Below, in pieces: positions 21,855 through 33,361 of a DNA stretch of 64,000 bases (position 1 is the first letter of the stretch; every line of letters starts with the position of its first letter). The DNA is from Tenrec ecaudatus (taxonomy: Eukaryota; Chordata; Mammalia; Afrosoricida; Tenrecidae). The position numbers and the translations under genes were made by a program. Where the stretch lies: positions 83,959,563 to 84,023,562 of the forward strand of contig NC_134545.1 of NCBI RefSeq assembly GCF_050624435.1, in the 5' to 3' direction. The notes under the pieces are model-generated. The model did no database searches, was not told the DNA's origin, and saw only the letters and a list, made by a program, of their open reading frames with translations.

Positions 21855-22365
21855 GGCCAAAAAAAGGTCCCAAAGATGCCCACTCCCTAAATCCTGAAAC
21901 ATGGGAATATGTTAGCTTACATGATCAAAGGGACTCTGGGCATATTATTAAGGATGTAAATCTTGGGATGTTGAGATGAGGGATATCATCCTGGATTATC
22001 CAGGTAAACTCAATCTAATCTCATAATTGTGAAGAATTGAGAACCTTTCCCAGATGTGGTAGAAAAAAGATATGACTGTAGAGGAGTTAAAGAGAAAGCA
22101 GCAGAAAGGCACATGAGAAAGACCTGTACTGTTGGCTTTTGCTGGCTTTGAAGATGGAGGAATGGGGCCGCCAATCATGGAATGTGGGCCACCTCAAGAA
22201 ATGGATTCGTCCCTGGAACCACCAGAACAAGGCTGTTGTTTTGGTTTATAGCCCAGAGAGGAGACCATGTCATTATTTCTGACCTACGAAACTGTGAGAC
22301 AATAAACTTGTATCATTTTAAGTCGCAAGTGTGTGCTAATTTGTTGTGGCAATGAAAGAAAACCA
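21855..22365 (+). mobile_element. MLT1-like LTR (ERVL-MaLR)
   Basis: 'caaagatgcccactccctaaatcctgaaacatgggaatatg', 'gagatgagggatatcatcctggattatcc', 'actgtgagacaataaacttgt' and 'taatttgttgtggcaatg' follow the MLT1 order from start to end. Confidence 0.72.
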
Positions 22366-23310
22366 ATCCTTTCAAAAATCATTTACTTGGCATATACTTC
22401 ACATATCATACAATTGAATTGTTTAATCATATTAAGATGTGTGCAATCATCCCCACAATCAATTTCAGAACATTCTCTTCTTGCACTCATTGTTGCTGAC
22501 TCCCCACTTCCCCCATCCTCCCCTGCCAGGCTCCTAGGTAATTATCAGTCCAGTTATGGTCTCTGTAGATCTACCGCTCTTGGATTGCATATACAGAAAA
22601 TCATACAAAACACAGACAGAAAGCAAACAAACAATGACTAGACAAAACATAGAAAAGCCCAATCAAAAAGACAGGGGGTTGGGGGGGGGGGAGAAGCTAT
22701 TAAACACTGAAGCAACTTTAGGACAGGGCAAAAGAGAGAAAAAATGATAAGGCATTTCTTTCTAATCTGACTCTATCTGCCGTAGTCGGCTTCACTATGC
22801 TCTCTGGCTCAAGGTTACTCCCATCCCTGGACTGTGGTCAGAGGGAATTCCCTGGAGGCTTCATCCACGGGGAGATCCTGCCCATGGATTTGGGGCTCCC
22901 CTGTCATCCATACACTTCTGCAAACCAGACATTCATAATTTAAGCTCTGATACCATTCCCTCGTTTGGAATTTAATTTTATTGTTTATCATCCTGGGATC
23001 ACACAGGTTGATGTGCTTCTCCCATGTGGACATAGTTGATGCCTCACTTAGATGGCTGCTTGTATAAGAGAGCCTTTAAGACCCCTGATGCTATTCTTTC
23101 TGATAGCTGGGCACCATCTGTAAAAGCAGTTCTTATTCTGTGATTATATTTAAATTGTGTCTTCATCGATGAGGGTAGGCTTGATCCTCCAGTCCTTTAC
23201 ATATCCTTGAATTCCTCAAATAGAGATCACCTCTCCAGGTTCGATCACTGTGGTCGTTTTCCCGGGCTTCAACTTCCAGATCCTCAAATCCCCTCAATCT
23301 TGAGAGAAAG
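22366..23310 (-). mobile_element. L1 3' UTR, antisense
   Basis: 'tttaagacccctgatgctattctttctgatagctgggcacc' is the reverse of 'atagcatctggggtcttaaag' at 63950-63970, so this is the same L1 lineage, older and inverted. It carries a G-run at 22678-22690. Confidence 0.72.
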
Positions 23311-23527
23311 AAGAAACAGAAATGTGGGCGTCACTCTTCACACTGACTAAAGGGACTGGTGACAGAAATCTTATTTACAGCCGAATCCTCAGCACCTAGG
23401 ACAGTACCTTAGCCCTCATTTAGTAATTGAATATGTATCAATTGATTGACCGGGTTTTTACTGCATTTTTGACACATTTTTTTCACTGCAGTGAAAACGA
23501 GGTTGACATCAACCCAGGAATTATATT

Positions 23528-23578
23528 CTTACATTGGGCTGCTAACCGCAGGGTTATCGGTTCGAATTCACCAGGCAA
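23528..23578 (+). mobile_element. AfroSINE 5' fragment
   Basis: Only the tRNA-like head is present: 'ttgggctgctaaccgcagggttatcggttcgaattcaccagg'. The box B-like 'ggttcgaattc' is intact. Confidence 0.72.
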
Positions 23579-25028
23579 TGTTGGGAAAAATCATGGCAAT
23601 AGACTTGCTAGATGCAGGGTCCCTTAAAAATGTTCAATTTGTAAGCAGGGCACTATGGAAGAAGTGTAATAAAATGAAGTGTGGTAAAAATACACGAGGT
23701 GTACCTGCCCAAAGTAAGATAGACTCTAGAGCTGAAATCCAGGCCCGGTGAACCTGTATCAGAGCTGTGTTTGTTGGGTGCTGCCCATTATCATCCTTAC
23801 CTAATCTGAGACCAGCAATTTCTCAGCTCTCCTAAGGGTCCTGTTGGGTGTATCTGGCAGAGTTCTTAGAGCCAGCCAAACTTTATTTAATAGTTTCACA
23901 CTATAAAAGTGCTCATCAAAGCTCAGGGCCTAAGTAAGCTACTTTTTATAATAGAAAGAAGACATGTCCCCGATTGTTCAATCTGCTAAAGAAAAACCTT
24001 CCTCTCTACAAATAAGACTTTTCTTGGACTTTACAGTTGCATAAACATCAGGTCTGGTCTGCGCTAATCGCTTTGTGGTCGTCCGGGTTACTGAAGATGG
24101 GTGATGCTGAGAGAGGGTGTGGACATTCCCTGTGGTTAGTGATGTTTCTGTAGCTTCCACAGCACGGTGGTCCAGGCCTGGCCCATAGCAAGTAGTTCCC
24201 CATTGGACGAGGGGGGTGGATGGATGCCCCAAATGTGCCAACACAGGAAGACTTTGTCAAACAGCTCAGAAGTCAGAGGCATCTGTTCACAAAAAGGAAG
24301 CCAGTGCAGAAAACTGATGGGAGAGATTACCTGAGGAGACGGCTTGCCACTGCGTGGTGGTTAAGCCCTGAATCCATCCTTCCATCAGCAAGTGTGAGAA
24401 CGAAACTTGGCATCTGATACAGTGGCCTATAGACCCGCCTCGGCCACTAGCAAAGTAGCCTTCAAGAAGTATCTCTTCTCATGTGTAAAATATGAGAGCA
24501 AGATCAGGATAACATCTGGGTAATGTCTGAAGTTTTCCTCCGAGCCCCGGCCAGCACTTCGGAGCCTTCGTCCACCTGGCCCATTCCTGCTTCCTTTCCT
24601 GGCGCTCTCCCACAACCCAGGCTGCCGTGCTCACCACGCTCAAGTTCACCACATCATAATCGTCTCTAAGCAAGATCTGCCCAGGACGTCTGTGTTCCAC
24701 TTCACCCACCAGCTCTCTGAGGGAGCTTGCTTTCATCACCGACTAGTCAATCAAGTACTACCACTAATCAATCAAGTCCAGATGCATCGATTCTAAATGT
24801 GCATGGGCAAACAGCTCTCTGCATGGGCAAACTGAGTTGGAAATGCCTTTCCTAGGCCTGCCCACAGTGGTGTAGGTCTTAGAAGGTTTGGGGTTTTTTG
24901 TTTGTTTGGGGTTTTTTTTTGGGGGGGGGGGTTATTGTGAACTGGGTATCTTAGAAAATCCTAATGCTGGTGACCTAAAGACCACTCTTTGAGACGAAGT
25001 GGTATTGGTTTTGACCATACATCTAAAC
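23579..25028. other. Intergenic, no gene recognised
   Basis: A short segment 'cttgccactgcgtggtggttaagcc' (24343-24367) resembles a SINE head. A G/T-rich patch lies at 24894-24931. Short frames carry no recognisable domain. Confidence 0.45.
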
Positions 25029-25533
25029 CAGGGATTCTTCACCTTTGCAAGTCTTAAACTTTACAAAGACCCAAGGGATTGGAAAATAGAACTTAGGGGG
25101 TTGAAAGAAAAAAGTTTGCAACAAAAGATTTTTTATTAACTTTAACTGGAATTTAATTTCTCCCTCACTTTTGAGTGAAAGCAAGCCAGCAAGCCAGTGG
25201 TATCAGTACATGTGGCTTTGTCACCAATAGAAATGACCGATATTACCCCCAGGATATCACTATTGCTGCAGATAGCTTCAAAATCATCTTTGCTACTTTG
25301 GATCTCATCACTTCTTGGAAGCTGCAGGTATTGTGGCTAGATCTGCTATTAGATCTTGCTACTTAATGAATCAATAAAGAAGCACATACATTACTATGTC
25401 GTTTTAAAAATATCATTCTTCTCATTGCTTTTCAATGTCATTGTTTTCTTTTATAATCCTTATCTATTTGATTAGAGGCATTAAAAATTTTATCCTGAGA
25501 TGGAAGTGTTTAGGTTTTACCAGGCTGCCACTG
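25029..25533 (+). mobile_element. Ancient hAT-type repeat
   Basis: Begins CAGGGATTCTTCACCTTTG; includes 'gcaagccagtggtatcagtacatgtggctttgtcaccaatag', 'gatcttgctacttaatgaatcaataaagaagcac' and 'tatttgattagaggcattaaaaa', a body I recognise from other mammals although not by name. The right terminal repeat is lost in a C-rich patch. Confidence 0.55.
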
Positions 25534-26048
25534 GCCTCCCCCACTTCCCCCCCCCCGCCCCCCAAAAGTCTAAAATTTCTGCTCTGGGCAGTGTCAGTTA
25601 TGCCAATCCACCAAAAACCATTTCGTTTCCAAAAACCATTTCTGTCACCTTTCCATTCTCGGTTTCTTTCTCGCTTGTTCCTCCAAAAAGCCAACCCCTC
25701 AGTCAGGTGGAGCCCCCATAGAGATGACCACATCTTTTTCCAGATGAAAGAAGGATCACGTTCTGGGCAGGGACTGTTTCTTGGAAATGGCCTTGGCAAT
25801 GGGTTTGGGGAGGGTGGGTTCTCCTGCAGCCTCTCTTTGCCTGGACAAAATGTCTCTTTGATTTCCAGTCAAGCTGAGCCCGCGCCCCCCTTCCTCCTGA
25901 AAGACTGTTTGCTATCAATCTCGACTGGAGGGGTTCAGAAAAGCCCAAGGGATGTAAAAGGGCAGAGACTCCTGGAGTGGATTTCTACAGACATCTCAGA
26001 AATGGAAACTCTTAGAAAGCGGTGAAGAGGAAGCCCGTCCACTTCTTT
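25534..26048. other. Intergenic, nothing recognised
   Basis: Starts in a C-run (25546-25563). A 196-codon frame (25435-26025) begins inside the hAT repeat and has no domain; it is not considered coding. Confidence 0.5.
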
Positions 26049-26246
26049 GGGTATTGCCATGGAGGCAAGTCGGACACACAGAGACACGACAGGACAGGGC
26101 AGCACTGTGCCCGTGGGTTTCTAAGACCCTAATTCATTAGAGGAGTAGACAGCCTACTCTTGTCCCCCACGGGGTGCTGTTGGTAGTTTCAAACTGCTGA
26201 TCTTGTGGCCAGCAGCCCCACTCAGGACAACTGCGCCCCCCAGGTG
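26049..26246 (-). mobile_element. AfroSINE
   Basis: 'attgccatggaggcaagtcgg', 'gggcagcactgtgcccgtgggtttctaagac', 'gtttcaaactgctgatcttgtgg' and 'gcgccccccagg' give the complete reverse order. Confidence 0.82.
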
Positions 26247-26458
26247 TACCCCAACATTATCTTACTGAAATCCATCATGGGGGGCGCAGCCTAAGAAGAA
26301 GTTGGGGAGATAGATCTTCTTGGAAGGAGACGCAAAAAGAGGTCCTTCCAGAGAAGCTGGGTAACTCTCTGCCTAAGTTCGCGGGGTGTCTGGGATGTAA
26401 GTGTACCCCACTACAAATCAGTCCTAAGTAGCAGCTGGGGACCCAGGGCACAAAGGGT

Positions 26459-26904
26459 TACCATATATACTAGTGTATAAGCCGAGTTTTTTCAGCACAC
26501 TTTTAATGCAGGTTTTATAGTAAAATTAGGAAGAGCGGGGAGGGAGGGGCAAAAAAAGAGGACCTGATGCAAAGGGCTTAAGTGGAGAGCAAATGCTTTG
26601 AGAATGATTGGGGCAGGGAATGTGCGGATGTGCTTTATACAATTGATGTATGTATATGTATGGATTGTGATAAGAGTTGTATGAGCCCCTAATAAAATGT
26701 AAAAAAAGAAAAGGAAAAAAAATAAAATGATTAGGGCAAAGAATGTACAGATGTGCTTTATACAATTGATGTATGTATATGTATGGATTGATAAGAGTTG
26801 TATGAGCCCCTAATAAAATGTTTTTTAAAAATTAAATTAAATTTTAAAAAAATTAGTTGCCCCGGCTGATATTTGGGTCAGCTTATACTCAAGTATATAT
26901 GGTA
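26459..26904. mobile_element. MITE-like palindromic element with 24-bp inverted ends, interrupted by L1 tails
   Basis: The left end 26459-26482 begins taccatatatactagtgt and the right end 26881-26904 is its inverted match at 22 of 24 positions. Flanking TA on both sides would fit a Tc1/mariner-type target. The native interior is reduced to 26483-26528 and 26855-26880; L1-derived sequence fills the rest. Confidence 0.65.
26529..26822 (+). mobile_element. Two tandem short L1 3' tails
   Basis: Both copies contain 'gatgtgctttatacaattgatgtatgtatatgtatgg' and end 'gagcccctaataaaatg'. The second (from about 26725) lacks the upstream part. A-rich linkers (26698-26724, 26823-26855) separate and follow them. 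Confidence 0.8.
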
Positions 26905-26929
26905 CTTGAAGTGTGAGGACTAACCAAAA

Positions 26930-27090
26930 GTGGCCAATTCAAATGCATCAAGAGGCACCACCCAAGTAAAGCCGGGCAAGTCTTCTGTGGACATGGAAAA
27001 CCCTGTAGAGGGGGCACTTCTCTACAACGCAGGGCGTGCTTCGAGTCAGATCAGACTGGCGGCAAATGGTTAGTTGGTTAACAAGCTGCT
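26930..27090 (+). mobile_element. AfroSINE, older subfamily
   Basis: 'gaggactaaccaaaagtggcc', 'gcatcaagaggcacc' and 'gaaaaccctgtagaggggg' match the elephant-like subfamily in sense orientation. Confidence 0.68.
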
Positions 27091-27133
27091 GAAGTTTACA
27101 GGACCTACAAACAGGGAGCGGGTGGTTACAACC

Positions 27134-27134
<1 letters not shown>

Positions 27135-27168
<34 letters not shown>
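27135..27168. repeat. (CA)n microsatellite
   Basis: About 17 CA units, uninterrupted. Confidence 0.95.
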
Positions 27169-27171
<3 letters not shown>

Positions 27172-28399
27172 GAGGAGCTGCGGGAGTCCCTGACTGGTGC
27201 AAATGCCCCCTTCGGCTGGGAACCAAAGCATGGGAGGTTTGGAGCCTACCCTGGCTCTTAAGAAGAAAGGCCTGGCTATATCCTTCCCAAGTATCAGCCA
27301 CTGACAACTTAGCAAGCACAGCTGCCCTCTGGTGCGCAGAAGGTCTCCGGGAATCTAATCAGCTCCGCAGCAACCACTTCGACTGCTGAAGTGGCTGCTG
27401 AAAGCCTTATCCAGTTCACAAAGGAACAAGGAGCCTGGGAGCTCCAGCAGCCTGCCCTCCCCCCTCCCCACCCTACCCCCAGAACTTGTGGCCCAAGAGG
27501 GACCCCGTCCACAAGGGTCCACTCCCTACTCTGAGCTCTCGGCAGGCATCTGGAAGCATAATCTAGAAAAAAATCCGCATTCCTGGACTGGTGACGTGAA
27601 GACAATTAACGACCCGGTGAGGTCCAGGTCTTATTGCGCCTGCAGTCCTCACACGGAGAGCCGGATTTCTAGGCTGGAGGAAATGCCCTTACTTTAAGCC
27701 AAGACGGAGATTTCGGACAAGGTTGGGGGTGGCAGGGCAAGTCTGTGGCCATAAATCTTGGAGAACCTCTGGGCGTTTTACTAGGGAGTTCCTGGGGGCT
27801 GCCCCTTCCCCTCTGGAGGTCTATTTAACAAAGCGGAGATCCTGGTGTTAATGGACCTGGGGTGATGTTTACTTTACCGAGATAAAGCGCTCAGCTTCTT
27901 GGGGGAGCGCTGGTAAAAAGTCCAGGAGGGTGCAAGGGTGGGGGACTGGAAGAGCGAGGGGAGTCGGGGCACCAGGTTCTCTTCCAGGCCAGCCCCTGCC
28001 CTCCCCACCCTCCAGGCCGGGTTACACAGGCCAGCCCCAGTGAGGGAGGCCGGTTCCCACATAAATCACCCACGCCAGCGTCTCAGAGGAGAAAAGGCGC
28101 ATTTTTCATCACTGGCTGCAGGGCACCTCCCGACAGCGAACGAGAAACAGAAGTTGTCTTTAGATAAACGTTTACCGGAGCGCGCGTCCTGGCAGGGCGG
28201 GCCGCAGAGCTCAGGGCAACTGGGACCCGGCCCTGCGCCTCCCCCGCTGCCCCCCCAGCACCTCTCGGAGGGCCCCTGAGAAACACCCAGATCCCTGAAG
28301 GGCGGGTCCCACGTCCTCCCTCCTTAGCTGGGGCAGGGATGCAGAAGGGTTCTCAGAAGATGGGAAGCATGGTGGAGGGGAAAACAAATCCATGACCTG
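27169..28399. other. Intergenic, GC-moderate, possible conserved element
   Basis: No repeat recognised. 27750-27910 has clustered developmental motifs: 'ggccataaat', 'ctatttaacaaag', 'tgatgtttactttacc' (forkhead-like TGTTTAC) and 'gagataaag' (GATA). Open frames between 27874 and 28435 are composition-driven. Confidence 0.4.
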
Positions 28400-28500
28400 G
28401 TGGAGCCTGACTCCGCCATTGCTGTGTGAGTTCAAGCTAGTGGCTTGACTTCTCTGAGCTTCAGAAATCTTCCGTCATAAAAGGGGCATTCCAAAGTCCA
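28400..28500 (+). repeat. MIR SINE
   Basis: 'tgtgtgagttcaagctagtggcttgacttctctgagcttcag' is the conserved MIR core. Confidence 0.7.
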
Positions 28501-28674
28501 TGCCTCCTCGTTTGCATTCCAATGCATAGATGGAATCTTATACAAAGCCAGTGGGGCGGGCGGGGCCTGTGGAACCCCTGGACTTGTGGGCCACAGGACT
28601 GCAGCGCTGCGCATGTGCTTTTTAAAGGGTCTCACAACAGATCGCCAAACTTTTGAGAGCCTCTGATCTGATTG

Positions 28675-28728
28675 GGGAATTTGAGCACTGACTCTGCCAC
28701 TTACTGGCTGTGAGACCTTGCCCTAGGG
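28675..28728 (+). repeat. MIR SINE 5' fragment
   Basis: 'gactctgccacttactggctgtgagaccttg' is the MIR core, cut off by the AfroSINE that follows. Confidence 0.7.
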
Positions 28729-28738
28729 ACGCGGAGCT

Positions 28739-28862
28739 CCGGGTGGCTTAATGAGCTTCAAGAACTTCCAGCTCAGCAGTTGGAACCCACCAGCCACTCT
28801 GCAGGAGAAAGGCAGTGTCTAGCTGCCTCTGTGAGTCAGTCTCCACCCGATGGCCAGGAGAA
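28739..28862 (+). mobile_element. AfroSINE, 3'-shortened
   Basis: 'gctcagcagttggaacccaccagcc', 'tctgcaggagaaagg' and 'gtgagtcagtctccacccgatgg'; the middle section is deleted. Confidence 0.7.
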
Positions 28863-30134
28863 AAGTTGGACAATGACCAGGGTGGGGCTGGCCAAGGGGG
28901 AGCAGGAGGCTTGGCATGGTGTCTGCTGCAGGGGGAACTCTTCCTGAAGATGAGCTACTTTTACGCATCAGCCCAGGCAGGGCGGTGGCACTCCAAGTTC
29001 AGGACTCCCAGGCCTAGACTTTTCAAGCTGAGGCTGCCAAGATCCCCGAAGCCTTCCTGTGACCTGGACGCCCCTTTCCCTGGGCCTTTTCTTCCAGAGC
29101 ACATAGATTCCTTCCAAAGGCCGGGTGCTGGGAGGCCTCCCCGATTTGGGGCACGGGGCACTCACTGGGTGGCTGCCCTGTGAAGGCTGTTCTCACCCAC
29201 CAAGCGGGGCTGGATCAGTAACTCCGTGACCCCCCACAAGGGGAATCGAAGTGGCAGCCTTTCCTATTTGCTTGATGATGAGTACACTTCCAAGCAGAGG
29301 GACCAGTTAGGACGACCACAGTTGTCCTAGAAGTGGGGTAAAGTGCCCCCCTCGCCCGCGCCGTCCCAAGTCGCCCCAGACCGCCACCTCCAGCGTCCAC
29401 CCCTCCAGAGGCCGGAGACTTCCTACCGCGGGACAGCCGCATTTCCTTCCCTCCTAAGGTCAGAGGTCTGCCGGGAGAGGCCTGCGCCCCATTCCCTCCA
29501 GGCCTACCCCCCACGGCGCCCTTGAGCCTCGTTTCCAGGCCGCTCCCTTCCCCCTCCCCCTCTCAGGCCGCCATCCATTAGTGTAATCCCCTGTCCAAAC
29601 ACTGCGGCTGCGACGGCCAGACTTTGGTGTAAACAGACCCTGGGGGGGGGGACGACAATCTAACGATATAAATAAAATAACCATTAATAGCACAAATTGT
29701 TCTAGGAGCAGGAGACCGGCCCCCAGACTCGGCCCTCGCCGGGGTCTGTGTCCACTGCCTGGAGGTTACGCGCCCGTCTGTCTGGTAAACCCGAGGTTCG
29801 GTCAGGCCAGAACCCAAATGCAGCACCGGTGAGGGCCTCGCGGGCAGGCGCGACAGGGAAGACAGCGACATGCATGTGGCTCAGGACAAACGCGCGCGAC
29901 ACCGCCTAGGGTGGCGCTGCCACCCCAGCTCGAGTTCCCGTCACTGCCTGAGTCCCTCCCAAACCAAAGATACCTGGGGTCACCCTCACTCTCTTTGTGT
30001 GGTCAGCCGCTGCCCACATGTGCCCGCCTGTCTTAAGGCTGTTTGTCTTGGGGATCCGCCATGCACACTCAGACAAGGGCGGGCGGCTGGTGTGGGGTAA
30101 GGGGGTAGGGGACGGTGTCCTATAAGAAACTAAG
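28863..30134. other. Intergenic, CpG-containing, possible conserved element
   Basis: CpG density is raised around 29330-29530 and 29700-29940. Between them, 29640-29700 is AT-rich ('taacgatataaataaaataacc', 'attaatagcac'). No repeats recognised. Frames on both strands are without similarity. Confidence 0.4.
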
Positions 30135-30358
30135 GTGTATCGGAAAGAGCGCTATTGGTGCAGAAGGTTGAGCAAATTGGCTGCTAACCACAAGGTAGGC
30201 TATTCAAATCCACCCAGCCACACTTCAGGAGCTAGACCTGGGTGTCTGCTAAGGGAAACCTGTTCATCTGCTTCTGTAACTATTAAAAGAAACGTTATGG
30301 GGCAGTCTGCCCTCACATAAGGTCACTGGGTCAGAACCGATGGTCCCCACCAGCAACA
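30135..30358 (+). mobile_element. AfroSINE
   Basis: 'ggctgctaaccacaaggtaggctattcaaatcc', 'ttatggggcagtctgccctcac' and 'tcactgggtcagaaccgatgg' in order. Confidence 0.83.
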
Positions 30359-30989
30359 CATGAATTGAGTCTTGATTGTGCCAAGCTCCATGATCATCGA
30401 AAAGCCTCACAGCCACGGGGAGGGAGCTGCTTTTTGTATCCCCGCCCCCACCCACACCCACACACAAAGATCAGCCAAGCAGGGTTTGGAAAAGTTAACT
30501 ATTCTCCCAGGCATGGTTTTAACTCGTGTCTCTGCTCCAGGAAGCCCGTGACGCCTACCATGGTAAAGGCATTTGCACAAATTTCTGACAGGCTGTATTT
30601 CCGTGGCCTGACTCCAGCTTGTCCTAGCTGTGGTGAGTTGATGTCCAGCGGGAAGCTCCTACTTTTTCCCATGGTGTGGGCAGAGGCCAGGCTAGGAACA
30701 AGGAAGGGAGTAGAGCCCCGGGGCCTGTTCCCAGGGGCTAGGGCTAGGGGCCTGTGCTGCCCCCAGAGGCCTCCACAGGCCCTGCGCTGGGATTGGAGAC
30801 CCAGATCCCTGTGCCCAGAGTGAGGATATAGAGCTGAAGAGATGTTGACCAGACAGCAACTCTGGCAGTATCCACAGCAACCTGCCCTCCTCCCCACCCC
30901 GCCCATGTGCCCCTCCATATGTATACACCCATGCAGTTGGGCTCTCTGGGGACCTTCGAGGCTGGCTGAACCCAACGGTTTCTGGTGCA
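30359..30989. other. Intergenic, nothing recognised
   Basis: Unique-looking, moderately GC-rich. Overlapping frames on both strands (30365-30823, 30499-31014) show no domain. Confidence 0.45.
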
Positions 30990-31115
30990 GGAGCCTCAGG
31001 AACCTGGCATTCACCCCTTACCAGCTGTGTGATCTGGGGCAAATAATGTCCTTTCTGTGGACCACAAGCCCCAAGGCTTTAAAATGAGGGCAAGGGAGGA
31101 AATTATACCTGTCTT
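30990..31115 (+). repeat. MIR SINE
   Basis: 'taccagctgtgtgatctggggcaaataatg' and 'gctttaaaatgagggcaagg'. Confidence 0.7.
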
Positions 31116-31494
31116 GTAGGGAGGCGTGTGGCGTCCAGTTCACTGTGAGGAGTTTACTATCATAACTCATGAAGAACGTGGTGGCAGAGCAGAGGAGGCC
31201 TGGCAACCTCAGAAAGAAGAGAAAGTTCTCCCACAGCAGTCAGCATGTGACAGGCAGGGCTGCTGGGGGTGGGGTTCCAGTTGGCTCCACCCTACCAGTC
31301 CACACCCAGGGTGTGTATCTTCAACACCCGCCAGCCAGTCCCGTCAGGCGTTACTTTCTTGGGGGTGTCAACCAGCACCTGGGTCTGCAGGATGATCTGA
31401 GGAGAGGAGCCCACGCAGGAAGTCACCATAGCAGGAAGAACCGTGTCTGGGTCAGGAAAGGGAGACGAAGCTATTAAGTCTAGAAGGTGAGGAA

Positions 31495-31610
31495 CCATCA
31501 CCACCTTGGACAACTTACCTGACGGTGCCGAGCCTCCGTCTCCTCCTCTGTAAAATGGTTAGAATAAAAGAGCCAAACTTAAGAGCCAGCACAAGAAACA
31601 TGGCACTCAT
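31495..31610 (+). repeat. MIR SINE
   Basis: 'ttggacaacttacc...gagcctccgtctcctcctctgtaaaatgg' is the central MIR sequence. Confidence 0.65.
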
Positions 31611-31867
31611 CCATGGTGGGCATCCAGAGGAATAGCCGGCTGTCCTCCGTGCTCCACAGCTTGGGTCAGGCAGGTCTCCTGGCTCCAACTGGCTTCCGCT
31701 TCGGTGGGAGGCTGAAAGGTGCGCTCTTCACCGCTGGTGGTTGCAGTGAAGCCCTGGTCGTTGGTGGTGGGGTTATTGTTGTTGTTGTGCTGTTAAAACT
31801 ATTATCTCTACTACTGCTCACCCCCAACTCTGAGAAAGGGACTCATCACTAGCCCCAGTATCTTGAA

Positions 31868-32047
31868 CTCAGGGCCACTGAGCCAATTCTGACTCATAGT
31901 GACTTTGCAGGACAGGGTAGAACTGCCCTTGTGGGTTTCTGAGCTTGGAAATCTTTATGGGGGCAGAAATCTCAATCTTTCTCTCATGGAGTGGCTGGTC
32001 ATCAAACTGCTGACCTTGCAGCTATTGGGCCAACTACACCAGGTCCA
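31868..32047 (-). mobile_element. AfroSINE
   Basis: 'gggccactgagccaattctgactcatagtgac', 'ggacagggtagaactgccc' and 'catcaaactgctgaccttgcagc' in reverse order of the consensus. Confidence 0.83.
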
Positions 32048-32145
32048 GTACAGAGAGAAGGAAATGAGCTTAGAGAGGCTCAGTGATTTGCCTAAAAACA
32101 CACAACCCACCAAGTGCGCACAACAGAGATTCGAAATCAAGCCAA
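32048..32145 (-). repeat. MIR SINE
   Basis: 'agagaggctcagtgatttgcctaaaaacacacaac' is antisense MIR core. Confidence 0.7.
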
Positions 32146-32224
32146 TGGGGAGGCCAGCTGTCTGACCCAGGCCAGAAAGGAAAGGAGGGAAGCAGCAGGG
32201 GTCCTGGTGGGAGAGGACAGGACA

Positions 32225-32480
32225 GCAGTCCCACCAGAGGAGGTCAGCATGGTTGATTTATTTGCATTCCATGCAGACACTATTTGTCCAGATCATTATC
32301 TAAACACACTAACAATGACCTGAAACTTTGGGGATTTGTTTACAGCAACGAAAAAAACGATGCATTTGTGGGAGCCGGATGCTGAGTCTGCTGCGGATTT
32401 GTTTGCTCCCTCGGATAAGGGAGTTAGTTGGTCCGAGTTAGGCTGACCAGGAGGAGGAATGGTTTATTTGTTGGTGGCTC
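32225..32480. other. Candidate conserved noncoding element
   Basis: Repeat-free and rich in developmental motifs: 'gatttatttgcattcc' (octamer-like ATTTGCAT), 'gggatttgtttacagc' (forkhead TTGTTTAC), 'acgatgcatttg' and a CGGATAAG GATA site. Judged by motif content only; conservation not tested. Confidence 0.35.
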
Positions 32481-32734
32481 CGTGAGTACTTCCTAAAACT
32501 CCCGGGATGAAAGAGCGGATCCCCTTGTTTGGGAGCCAAAAGGCATAAAATCAGATTAACAATTCCATCGTGTTTTGTTGTGTTGTGTTTTCCCAGCAGG
32601 ATAAAGGAGAGAGCCCTTGGGTCTTTCACACCCTGGTCTCTAGGCGCCGCCAAGAATCGGTTCGGCACCTTCCTCCTTTTGCCACTCCCCAGGCCAGCCG
32701 GCGCCGACACCGGCGCTGAGCCTCATTCTCGGTG

Positions 32735-32930
32735 CTTGGCGGCACTTCCCCACATCATCTCTTTAATCCTTACAGCGAGCCAGTAAACGATCTCATTTAC
32801 TATCTCCATTACTATCTCGTTTCATAGGTGAGAAAACCGCTGATTCTTGAGGTTGATGGGCTGGTTCAAGGTCACAAGAGCACAAGAGCGGAAGCATGGG
32901 CCTCCAAACCTAAGACTGGTGGGCCCCAGG
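32735..32930 (-). repeat. MIR SINE
   Basis: 'atcatctctttaatccttacagcgagcc', 'ataggtgagaaaaccgctg' and 'tggttcaaggtcacaagagc' are antisense MIR in order. Confidence 0.7.
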
Positions 32931-33361
32931 GCCAGTACTCCAGCTCAACGCCCATGCCTTCTGTGGGATTATGATTTCGAGAAAGCTCTCCCTTCCCTGG
33001 TTCCACCGCAAGCCCAGCCTCCTCACTTAGGACCATCCTTGTAAACGTGGTGTCATGAGTGTCTGCTCTTACACCCACATGTGTTTGTAGACATCCATTC
33101 ACATGCACGCTAACTGGTTTATCGGTTGTGGGAACCATACCTATTCACTCTTGTGCACACACTCACACACACACAGGTTACCCTCTCTGTTACTATCATG
33201 GGCGCACGTGGCACTTTAAATCTAAGTTGCAAAATAATTTTCCACGCGGCTTTGTTATTTTCAAGAGCACATACCGGTCACTACCATCCTCATCAGCTCA
33301 GCCTTTCCCCCTTTTTGGCTGCAGCTTGGATGGGTCCTCGTGGAACCATTGTTGGAAGAGT

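Noticed and set aside
23528-23578. tRNA gene
   Set aside because: Has a box B-like sequence but no complete cloverleaf; it is the tRNA-derived head of an AfroSINE.
25435-26025. 196-codon sense frame
   Set aside because: Starts inside an ancient hAT repeat and passes through a C-run; no domain visible.
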